Source: Marinilabiliaceae bacterium ANBcel2 (lineage in GTDB: Bacteria > Bacteroidota > Bacteroidia > Bacteroidales > Marinilabiliaceae). From it: a stretch of 64,000 nt of DNA. The notes beneath the pieces were generated by a model. The model was not told the origin of the DNA and did not search any database. It worked only from the letters and a program-made list of their open reading frames with translations. Positions 56,691 through 64,000 of this stretch are shown here, piece by piece. Where the stretch lies: assembly GCA_029688995.1 (NCBI GenBank), contig JARULA010000007.1, positions 62,001-126,000 on the forward strand, in the 5' to 3' direction. The position numbers and the translations under genes are program-made. Position 1 is the stretch's first letter, and each line of letters opens with the position of its first letter.

Positions 56691-59252
56691 TTATCCGCAC
56701 TTTGAACTGCCACAATCCTGACAGATAAGGCATCCCTCCTGATAAACCAGATTATGGGAATTACAATTTTCACAACTCCCCTTTTTAACCTTTGTACCAT
56801 TAGGGATATACTTTTTAAGAGCCCTCTCAACACCATTTTTCCAGTTATTAATATTCTCATTATCAAGTTGTAGTCCGGCAACCAAATGAAGAACATCTTC
56901 AATTGGCATCCCGTGGCGTAAAACGCCCGAAATTAACTTGGCATAGTTCCAAAACTCCTTGTTAAACTTATGTGATAGCCCTTCAATAGTAGTTTTATAG
57001 CCACGTTTATTAACATACTGAAAATCGTAACGAGAGCTTTCATCCTCATCATAATTTTTTATAATACGACCCTTCGATACCGATTTAGGAACAAGTATCC
57101 CCTCCTCATCATCTGCCAGTCCGGTAAATATCTCATAAGGCCTGCCATCTAACAATCCCACAAAAGCAATCCACTTCTCCTTATTGTTTTGGAATCGCAC
57201 AACATCAGCCTCCAGTACACGAGGACGTTTTTTAGGGAATTTAGAAAGCTCCTCCTCCTCTTTTTCCTTTTTATCTGAGATAAGAACTCCGGCACGTGAG
57301 CCGTCCCGGTAAACTGTAACGCCTTTACATCCGCTCTTCCATGCCTCAACATAAAGCTTCCCTACCAACTCCTCGGTAGCACTATTAGGCAAATTAATAG
57401 TTACACTTATTGAGTGGTCAACCCACTTTTGAATACGCCCCTGCATTCTCACTTTGCTAAGCCAGTCAACATCATTAGAGGAGGCCTTATAATAAGGCGA
57501 CTCTTTAATCATAACATCTAACTCCTCCTGGCTATATTTAGCGGCAGGATCATACCCATTGGCAACCATCCAGTTAACAAACTTATGATGAAAAACGGTA
57601 TACTCTTCCCAGCTATCACCAACCTCATCAATAAAGTCAACACGTACATCCGGATCGTTAGGATTAACTTTTCGACGACGCTTATACACTGGCATAAAAA
57701 CAGGCTCAATACCGCTGGTGGTTTGGGTCATCAGACTGGTAGTTCCTGTTGGGGCAATAGTTAATAATGCTATATTACGGCGACCATGCTTTTGCATCTT
57801 CTCATAAATATCGGGCTCAGCATCTTTTAAGCGCAAAATAAAGGGGTTTTCCTTCTCTCTCTTAAAATCGAAAACCGGAAAAGCGCCTCTCTCTTCGGCC
57901 AACTCAACAGAAGCACGATAAGCGGCCAATGCCAAATTTTTATGCACCTCTTCAGAAAAATCGGTTGCTATATCAGTTCCATAACAAAGATTAAGTGCAG
58001 CAAGCATATCACCTTCGGCAGTTATACCAACTCCGGTACGACGACCCTCGGCAGCCTTGTTACGAATATTTATCCACAAATTCTTCTCAACTCTTTTCAC
58101 CTCCTCATCTTCAGGATCACTCTCTATCTTTTTAATAATAGCATCAATCTTCTCCAGTTCAAGATCAATAATATCATCCATAATGCGCTGCGCATATGCT
58201 ACATGCTCTCTAAAGAGATCAAAATTAAACTTCGAGTTTGATGTAAATGGATTTTCTACATAAGAGTAAAGGTTTAATGCTATTAAGCGACAGCTGTCAT
58301 ACGGACAAAGAGGAATCTCTCCGCAAGGATTAGTACTAACTGTACGATAACCCAAATCTGAATAGCAATCGGGAACCGACTCATTTACTATAGTATCCCA
58401 AAAAAGAACTCCGGGCTCGGCCGATTTCCAGGCATTATGAACAATCTTGTTCCATATCTCATCAGCATCAGCCTCTTTTGTAAATTTTGGATTATCAGTA
58501 TCAACAGGATATTGTTGTATATAGGGGGTTCCATCAACAACAGCCTTCATAAAATCATCATCAATTTTAACAGACACATTGGCACCGGTAATTTTACCCT
58601 GCTCCATTTTAGCATCAATAAAACTTTCAGAATCGGGATGCTTTACCGAAACACTTAACATTAAAGCTCCTCTTCGGCCATCCTGGGCAACCTCTCGGGT
58701 AGAGTTAGAGAAACGCTCCATAAAAGGAACAATACCGGTAGATGTTAATGCAGAATTTTTAACCGGCGACCCCTTAGGTCTGATATGAGAAAGATCATGT
58801 CCAACTCCACCACGCCTCTTCATAAGCTGAACCTGCTCCTGATCAACCTTCATAATACCACCGTATGAGTCGGAGGGCCCATCATTACCAATCACAAAAC
58901 AGTTTGAAAGTGAAGCAATTTGAAAATCGTTACCAATACCTGCCATTGGACCTCCCTGTGGCACTATATACTTAAACTCTTTAAAGAGTTCAAAAACCTT
59001 TTCACGCGACAAAGGGTTTGGATACCTCCGCTCGATTCTGGCTATTTCATTAGCCAAACGGTTATGCATATCATCGGGTGTTAACTCATAGAGATAACCG
59101 GCCGAATCTTTAAGAGCATACTTATTCACCCATACACGGGCCGCAAGCTCATCGCCTTTAAAATATTTTAACGCTGCTTTAAAAGCATCTTCATTTGAAA
59201 ATCGATTTACCTGCCTGGTTTCAGTTTTTTTACTCATTGCATTAACTTCCAT
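56691..59252 (-). CDS. nrdJ: Adenosylcobalamin-dependent (class II) ribonucleotide reductase
   Basis: An 853-residue class II reductase that makes deoxyribonucleotides without oxygen, using coenzyme B12. Class features: SLSNCFVIG (first active-site cysteine), STNPCGEIPLCPYDSCR (radical cysteine and glutamate), IAPTGTTSLM (phosphate binding), and no N-terminal ATP cone. The C-terminal domain ends in cysteine pairs (CENCNSHN, CLICQDCGSSKCG), which look like a redox-active or zinc-binding tail. ATG 59252 is listed; ATG 59237 (MSKKTETR) is an equally good start. Confidence 0.95.
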   Translation of the reverse strand: MEVNAMSKKTETRQVNRFSNEDAFKAALKYFKGDELAARVWVNKYALKDSAGYLYELTPDDMHNRLANEIARIERRYPNPLSREKVFELFKEFKYIVPQGGPMAGIGNDFQIASLSNCFVIGNDGPSDSYGGIMKVDQEQVQLMKRRGGVGHDLSHIRPKGSPVKNSALTSTGIVPFMERFSNSTREVAQDGRRGALMLSVSVKHPDSESFIDAKMEQGKITGANVSVKIDDDFMKAVVDGTPYIQQYPVDTDNPKFTKEADADEIWNKIVHNAWKSAEPGVLFWDTIVNESVPDCYSDLGYRTVSTNPCGEIPLCPYDSCRLIALNLYSYVENPFTSNSKFNFDLFREHVAYAQRIMDDIIDLELEKIDAIIKKIESDPEDEEVKRVEKNLWINIRNKAAEGRRTGVGITAEGDMLAALNLCYGTDIATDFSEEVHKNLALAAYRASVELAEERGAFPVFDFKREKENPFILRLKDAEPDIYEKMQKHGRRNIALLTIAPTGTTSLMTQTTSGIEPVFMPVYKRRRKVNPNDPDVRVDFIDEVGDSWEEYTVFHHKFVNWMVANGYDPAAKYSQEELDVMIKESPYYKASSNDVDWLSKVRMQGRIQKWVDHSISVTINLPNSATEELVGKLYVEAWKSGCKGVTVYRDGSRAGVLISDKKEKEEEELSKFPKKRPRVLEADVVRFQNNKEKWIAFVGLLDGRPYEIFTGLADDEEGILVPKSVSKGRIIKNYDEDESSRYDFQYVNKRGYKTTIEGLSHKFNKEFWNYAKLISGVLRHGMPIEDVLHLVAGLQLDNENINNWKNGVERALKKYIPNGTKVKKGSCENCNSHNLVYQEGCLICQDCGSSKCG

Positions 59253-59702
59253 GATGGCTTTATTTTATCTAAATATCTGTTAAGATGAATGTTACTAAAA
59301 AATGTTTTGTCTAGATTTGATGTTTGCAAGTTATTAAACCCATTAAAAATGACAAACTTTTTTTATTAACAGCAACCAAAAGTTCTCCAATTCAAAAACT
59401 CTTATCACTGATTAACAATAATATAACAACAACCGACACCCCTTAAAGTTCACCAAAAAGATAAATTTTTACTCATTTAAGTTTTTTTTTATTCCATTAT
59501 TTGGAGATCTCATTTGAGTTGAAAATTTGTCAAATAGCTGCAGTTTTAAAGAGTAATTAACAATTCTAAAACTCTTTTTAACAAAACACCATTCCATAAA
59601 TTGGAAAGGTATAAACAGATCTATTAATTAATATTTCAACAAGCTGTTTAAAACTTATTTAAACATTATCTTTGCTCTGCATTACAAACAAAACAGCCAA
59701 TT
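59253..59702. other. Intergenic region between nrdJ and the Wzi-like gene
   Basis: A 450-bp AT-rich divergent spacer, the only gene-free stretch over 300 bp. No convincing ORF, RNA gene or B12-riboswitch-like structure was found. It holds a small palindrome (TTCCA-TAAAT-TGGAA near 59592) and the plus-strand promoter element at 59667-59674. Confidence 0.6.
59667..59674 (+). promoter_or_regulatory. Candidate -7 element for the Wzi-like gene
   Basis: TATCTTTG matches TAnnTTTG, 28 bp before the ATG at 59703. A degenerate -33 (TTTA at 59647) lies 16 bp upstream. Confidence 0.42.
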
Positions 59703-61346
59703 ATGAACCCAAAACTTCACTTCTTCTTTAAAGCAGTAAAACTAACATCAATTCTTTTTTTACTGCAAACACCGGCAGTAACGCAGGTACAGACAGGAGG
59801 AGAGGCTTCAATTATAACTTTAACCGGTGGTGGTGACGCTGTCCCCTTGTGGATGTACAGCAGAGAGGAAGGCAGGTGGTCGCACAATCACACATCTCAG
59901 TTTATTACAGAGGGTTCGGGTTATTTTAACTACAACATTAATGATTCATGTAGTTTAAAAGCAGAAGCAACTATACTGCACAACAACCGTACCGACGATT
60001 TAATGCTTCATAAAGGGTATATCTCAGCTTCATGGAATTTTCTTTCATTAACAGCAGGCAAACACACCTTTGATCCAATATTTGAAGAGAGTTACAGCGG
60101 ACACGGCTCCTATCTATACGGAGACAATAACCGTCCGCTACCCCGCATTACTGCAGGCATACCCAGCTACCTTACACTGCCATCGTTTCTCTCACTTTTT
60201 GCAATAAAAGGAGAGATAAGTCATGCATATCTTGATGATCGCCGCAGCAATGCAACCCACTCACATAAAAGGACTCTTCTTCACGAAAAGTATGCTTATG
60301 TAAGGTTAAACAGTGGCAACTGGAAACCCTACTTTGGATTAAACCATTCGGCGCTCATGGGAGGTTACAGATATAACCACAGTAGCGGTGAGCATACCGA
60401 AAGCATCCCAATTGATTACTGGCCATCATTTGTGGCAAGCGGATCGGAGGAGATTGGAGGAGGAGAAGAGACTAATGCTGCAGGAGGACACATGGGACTA
60501 TACGATTTTGGAATTTATCACTCAAACAGCGCCGGAGAGTTTAAAATATATTATCAGGCTCCTTTTGCCGATGGGTCGGGGATGAACCTGAAAAGAAACA
60601 GCGATCAAATAGCAGGAGTAAACTGGCAACCGGCCAACATAAGTTTTTTAAATAACTTAACAGTTGAATGGATAAATACCCACTATCAATCGGGCAAAGG
60701 TATGCCGGATATAATAATGAACTTTCCCGATGAAGAAGGAAAAAGATTAATAATTAACAGTGAATTAGAAGATAGAGAGCTAAGAGAAAGGATAATGATA
60801 GCTATGGGACAACCCGAAGGTGACTATACCAAAAGTGAGGTACAAACCTTTCTTCGTAATGAACTAAATGAAGGTCACCGGTATGGAGGTCGTGACGGAT
60901 ACATGAACAATGGAGTTTACCCTGCGGGGTGGACTTACCACGGGAGAATTATGGGGTCACCTTTAAACCTGACTCAAAACCAACTAACTCATATAGATGG
61001 AGAGTTTGGAAGTTACAATCGAACATTTATTATAAATGACCGTTTTAAAGGTATCCATATAGGTGCTGAAGGAAATATCTCAAATTCAATCAAATGGAAA
61101 ACAAAACTTACTTATAGTAAAAACTACGGATCATATTATCAGGAATATCCGGGACGTTATACATGGAACAGGACAGTGGATTACTATTTTGACGGCGGAA
61201 AAAACCAGTTATACTCTCTTATTAATATAGAGTGGCATCCGCCAATTAAAGGAAAAAATATTATAGTATCAGCCACTTTTGCCTGTGATAGAGGAGATAT
61301 TTATGATTCTAATGCAATCAAAAGTGGAATAAAATGGCTGTTTTAA
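59703..61346 (+). CDS. Capsule assembly Wzi-family outer-membrane protein
   Basis: A 547-residue predicted outer-membrane beta barrel of the Wzi family, which in enteric bacteria anchors capsular polysaccharide on the surface. It has a signal peptide (about 1-28), repeated amphipathic strands, the family-type segments GKHTFDPIFEES and YAYVRLNSGNWKPYFGLNH, and a C-terminal strand ending KSGIKWLF with a terminal Phe. The sugar transferase gene follows 90 bp downstream, fitting an exopolysaccharide role. Confidence 0.8.
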   Translation: MNPKLHFFFKAVKLTSILFLLQTPAVTQVQTGGEASIITLTGGGDAVPLWMYSREEGRWSHNHTSQFITEGSGYFNYNINDSCSLKAEATILHNNRTDDLMLHKGYISASWNFLSLTAGKHTFDPIFEESYSGHGSYLYGDNNRPLPRITAGIPSYLTLPSFLSLFAIKGEISHAYLDDRRSNATHSHKRTLLHEKYAYVRLNSGNWKPYFGLNHSALMGGYRYNHSSGEHTESIPIDYWPSFVASGSEEIGGGEETNAAGGHMGLYDFGIYHSNSAGEFKIYYQAPFADGSGMNLKRNSDQIAGVNWQPANISFLNNLTVEWINTHYQSGKGMPDIIMNFPDEEGKRLIINSELEDRELRERIMIAMGQPEGDYTKSEVQTFLRNELNEGHRYGGRDGYMNNGVYPAGWTYHGRIMGSPLNLTQNQLTHIDGEFGSYNRTFIINDRFKGIHIGAEGNISNSIKWKTKLTYSKNYGSYYQEYPGRYTWNRTVDYYFDGGKNQLYSLINIEWHPPIKGKNIIVSATFACDRGDIYDSNAIKSGIKWLF

Positions 61347-61436
61347 TTATTAACAAAAAATAGTTTAACAACACTGCTTTATTCTAAATATCGATTAACA
61401 GATTATTTAAAAAGAGAGCAGACAAAGATCAAACTT

Positions 61437-62834
61437 ATGCTAAAAGAGAGAGCTAGATTAATAAACTCGATTATTACAATCGCAGATGTTTTTATTGCAA
61501 TTTTTGTTTTTAATATTGTTATTAATATTCTGGTTGAGCAGCCAAATATTATAAATCATAAAGACAATATAATTATACAGCTGCTTATAATTATTTATTG
61601 GGCTTTGCTAAGTGACGGACTCGGAACTAATGTGTTATACCGGTCACGTCCGAGCTCTCTGGTACTTTTCAATTGCACAGGATTAGTTATAATGGGCACA
61701 ACTCTGTTAATCCTCTCAGCATGGCTTCTCAATATTTCACACTTAAACTTCAGGTTTTTTGCTCTTTTTTCGCTTACAACTCTATTTTTAACTGCCACAT
61801 TTAAATTATCCACCTACCGCATACTTAAAAAATTTCGCAAAAAAGGGAGAAATTCACTCAATTTAATAGTGATAGCAGATAAATCAGCAAATCATTTTTT
61901 ACGTCAAATAAAAAAGCATCCCGAGTGGGGATACAAAATCACAGCAATCCTGGGGAAAGAAGAGGAGCTAAGTGATTTCAAAAACTCATTCACTATTATC
62001 AACCCTGAAACAGATATTGAACAGTTGCTAAGAGACAAGCCAATAGATGAGGTAGTAGTATGCAGTGAAAATATGGTAAGTACAAGAAAACTTGAAGAGG
62101 TGATGCAGATATGCAACAATGTAGGAGTTGTATTTAGGATGTACTCACCCTTCTTTAACATGCTGGCAAACAAAACTCACCTTCACTTTTTTGGAACAAC
62201 ACCCCTTGTTACAATATCAAATACCCCTATGGACTACCTCGCCTTAAAAGGGAAACATCTTATTGACCGTCTCTTTTCGGCAGCTGTTATAATATTAGGA
62301 TCTCCCATCTTTTTAACTATTGCAGCTGCAATTAAGATAGACTCAAAAGGACCCGTTTTCTTTAAACAAGAGAGGTGCGGATTAAGAGGCAGAAGATTTT
62401 TTGTTTATAAGTTTCGCACAATGGTGGTTAATGCCGAAGAACTAAAAGAGAAACTTATGGAGCAAAATGAGATGGACGGACCGGTTTTTAAGATTAGCCG
62501 GGATCCACGCATAACAAAAATGGGACACTTTTTACGCAAAACCAGTCTGGACGAACTCCCTCAATTCTTCAACGTACTTAAAGGAGAGATGTCAGTTGTT
62601 GGTCCGCGCCCTCCAATCCCTGCCGAAGTAAAAGAGTATGAGCTTTGGCAGCTGCGCCGACTTTCGATGAAACCGGGCATAACGTGTATATGGCAGGTGT
62701 CGGGGCGAAACAATATACCTTTTGAAGAGTGGATGAAAATGGATTTGGAGTATATTGATAACTGGTCTCTTAAATTAGACTTTATTCTATTTTTAAAAAC
62801 TATAAGAACAATGTTTCGTGGAGACGGTAAATAG
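61437..62834 (+). CDS. Polyprenyl-phosphate sugar-1-phosphate transferase (WcaJ-like)
   Basis: A 465-residue membrane enzyme that starts glycan synthesis by moving a sugar-1-phosphate onto undecaprenyl phosphate. About four N-terminal membrane segments (residues 8-130) precede a CoA-binding-like domain, a re-entrant membrane helix (RLFSAAVIILGSPIFL, about 280-305), and the catalytic domain with FFKQERCGLRGR, FVYKFRTM, LRKTSLDELPQFFNVL and SVVGPRPPIP. The sugar is not predictable from sequence alone. Confidence 0.93.
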   Translation: MLKERARLINSIITIADVFIAIFVFNIVINILVEQPNIINHKDNIIIQLLIIIYWALLSDGLGTNVLYRSRPSSLVLFNCTGLVIMGTTLLILSAWLLNISHLNFRFFALFSLTTLFLTATFKLSTYRILKKFRKKGRNSLNLIVIADKSANHFLRQIKKHPEWGYKITAILGKEEELSDFKNSFTIINPETDIEQLLRDKPIDEVVVCSENMVSTRKLEEVMQICNNVGVVFRMYSPFFNMLANKTHLHFFGTTPLVTISNTPMDYLALKGKHLIDRLFSAAVIILGSPIFLTIAAAIKIDSKGPVFFKQERCGLRGRRFFVYKFRTMVVNAEELKEKLMEQNEMDGPVFKISRDPRITKMGHFLRKTSLDELPQFFNVLKGEMSVVGPRPPIPAEVKEYELWQLRRLSMKPGITCIWQVSGRNNIPFEEWMKMDLEYIDNWSLKLDFILFLKTIRTMFRGDGK

Positions 62835-62843
62835 AGTGTAGAT

Positions 62844-63662
62844 ATGAAAAAAAGAGCTATAATAGTAATAATCCTATCAATATTTATAACTATACAATTT
62901 GGGTGCAACCGTTACCGCACACCACCCGAGTTCCCCAATCCCGATGAGATGGCCGAAATTATTGTGGATTTACAAATTCTTGAAAGCACACTATCTCATG
63001 CAACAGAAATAAGAAGATCACACAATGATAATATTGAAAATTTATACAAAGATATATTGTATAAACATAATCTTACAGCAAAAGAGTTTGATACTATACG
63101 CAGATGGTATGTAAACCATCCCGAAATATATCAAAGGGTTTATGAAAAAGCGATAACCAAACTTAGTGAAAGAGAAGCCGAGGCACGAATAGCTATACAA
63201 AGAGAGGAAGAGGAAGCTGAAAAAGCCCGACTTGAAGCAATAGAAGAGGTTCTTGCAAATTTATGGCAAGACTCAACATCTATTGATATCTCTCCCGGAG
63301 ATACAACAGATAAAAAAGTACCTTTTCATATTGAAGTTGACACATTAAATCTACAGGAAGCTGTAACGTTAAGTGCCACATACCGCTTCTTAAAAGAAGA
63401 TATTAGCAGTCTGCCCCAAATGATGCTATCGGCCAATTACAATGATAGTGTGGCAGATACTATATACACAAAGGTTCCTCACTCCTTTAGAAAAAATCCT
63501 GTATCGCTTACACTAAATTTAAAAGAGGATACATTTCCTCAATATCTTTCGGGTTATCTGTTACTGCAGGATTCTATAGAGGATGTTTCTGTTGAAATAA
63601 GAGATATTAAGCTGGAGGCAGATAGTGACTCTTTACATATAAAAATGGTTACCAGAGAATAG
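62844..63662 (+). CDS. DUF4296 lipoprotein
   Basis: A 272-residue lipoprotein with a lipobox ending at C21 (IQFGCNR) and a DUF4296 domain (about 28-115: MAEIIVDLQILEST, WYVNHPEIYQRVYEKA). A charged Glu/Arg helix (about 110-140) and a beta-rich tail follow. The function is unknown. It is 9 bp after the sugar transferase and 4 bp before the last gene. Confidence 0.88.
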   Translation: MKKRAIIVIILSIFITIQFGCNRYRTPPEFPNPDEMAEIIVDLQILESTLSHATEIRRSHNDNIENLYKDILYKHNLTAKEFDTIRRWYVNHPEIYQRVYEKAITKLSEREAEARIAIQREEEEAEKARLEAIEEVLANLWQDSTSIDISPGDTTDKKVPFHIEVDTLNLQEAVTLSATYRFLKEDISSLPQMMLSANYNDSVADTIYTKVPHSFRKNPVSLTLNLKEDTFPQYLSGYLLLQDSIEDVSVEIRDIKLEADSDSLHIKMVTRE

Positions 63663-63666
63663 CATA

Positions 63667-64000
63667 ATGAGAAAAGAGCAACTAAAAAAAATTTCATCCC
63701 ACTACATTTTACTGCCAACTAAAGGGCTTCAAAAATGGCCTGTAATTACTGTTAACAAAAAGGGAGAAATAGTATCCCTCAAATATGGCAGTCTCGCTTA
63801 CACCGAAGAGCCGGGAACCGAAATGCATCCGGGAGTAATAATTCCGGCTTTTTATGATCTCTTTGTATCTGAAAAAGAGAAGTGTGCCCCTACAAGCATA
63901 CAAGATACCATCAACCATTTTATTGGAGGAACCATCGAGCTGGGAGCAACACCAACAAACAAAACGGTAGTTTTAAAAAGTAAAGTAAAAATAGGTGACC
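63667..64000 (+). CDS. Unknown protein, truncated by window end
   Basis: Visible 111 residues from ATG 63667, running off the window. The start (LKKISSHYILLPTKGLQKWP, then VNKKGEIVSLKYG and MHPGVIIPAFYDLF) resembles the N-terminal composite domain of amidohydrolases such as cytosine-deaminase-like proteins. The metal-binding HxH that should follow GVIIPGF is absent, so it may be a degenerate relative. Too little is visible to decide. Confidence 0.55.
   Translation, partial: MRKEQLKKISSHYILLPTKGLQKWPVITVNKKGEIVSLKYGSLAYTEEPGTEMHPGVIIPAFYDLFVSEKEKCAPTSIQDTINHFIGGTIELGATPTNKTVVLKSKVKIGD

Noticed and set aside
56582-56902. Possible small gene downstream of nrdJ on the minus strand
   Set aside because: It mostly overlaps nrdJ in another frame and its composition looks like a shadow; the gap holds a terminator-like hairpin instead.
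59253-59500. Cobalamin riboswitch upstream of nrdJ
   Set aside because: No B12-box-like conserved segment or supporting stem structure could be found on the minus strand.
1-64000. tRNA, rRNA, CRISPR or insertion-sequence features
   Set aside because: No T-arm-like signatures, regularly spaced repeats, transposase motifs or flanking direct repeats were seen on either strand.

Overview
The window is AT-rich chromosomal DNA from a member of the Bacteroidota, most likely a Bacteroidales/Marinilabiliales-type organism. The evidence is the set of lineage-restricted genes: the type IX secretion (T9SS) genes sprA, porW/sprE, porX and gldH, a secreted protein with a T9SS C-terminal sorting domain, DUF4296 and SbsA-type Ig-like lipoproteins, S46 dipeptidyl-peptidase, and a viroplasmin-RNase H. 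Promoter-like sites fit TTTG-N19-TAnnTTTG, and Shine-Dalgarno sequences are scarce. No rRNA, tRNA, CRISPR array, transposase or phage gene was seen; it reads as ordinary core genome, densely packed, with one gap over 300 bases (59253-59702).

Layout. 1-8450 (+): 3' end of ruvA, the giant translocon gene sprA, gcvH. 8497-9849 (-): a response regulator built like an NtrC protein but lacking the GAFTGA loop. 9994-16377 (+): porW, porX, tsaE, alanine dehydrogenase. 16424-21769 (-): a compact seven-gene operon holB-ricT-gldH-trmB-ATL-mrp-nfu. 21933-24465 (+): radical SAM protein, glycosyltransferase, small membrane protein. 24270-26921 (-): Ig-like lipoprotein and DUF3108 protein. 27064-27942 (+): coiled-coil membrane protein with the clearest promoter in the window. 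27943-31730 (-): rnr, TetR regulator, metA. 31827-40033 (+): cysS, M28 lipoprotein, rnhB, S46 peptidase, gltX, marC, RNase H. 40078-46201 (-): kdtA and two tandem GH3 glucosidases. 46345-48033 (+): glnS. 48103-49992 (-): LytS/LytT-type two-component pair. 50183-54001 (+): large T9SS cargo with a CotH kinase domain, convergent with 54046-59252 (-): nrdJ, a HlyD-like adaptor, a VTC polyphosphate polymerase domain protein and a DUF4956 membrane protein. 59703-64000 (+): Wzi-like outer-membrane protein, polyprenyl-phosphate sugar transferase, DUF4296 lipoprotein and a truncated unknown gene.

Themes. Type IX secretion and gliding recur: translocon (SprA), lipoprotein (PorW), response regulator-phosphatase (PorX), GldH and one evident substrate. 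Envelope biogenesis is the second theme (KdtA, Wzi, sugar transferase, several lipoproteins). The best candidate for an under-described system is the CotH / VTC / DUF4956 / HlyD neighbourhood, in which a predicted surface-exported kinase-fold protein sits beside a predicted cytoplasmic polyphosphate polymerase and a membrane partner. The second is the AAA+ response regulator beside porW that cannot be a normal sigma-54 activator. All functions are inferred from sequence recognition by eye; no database search was run.
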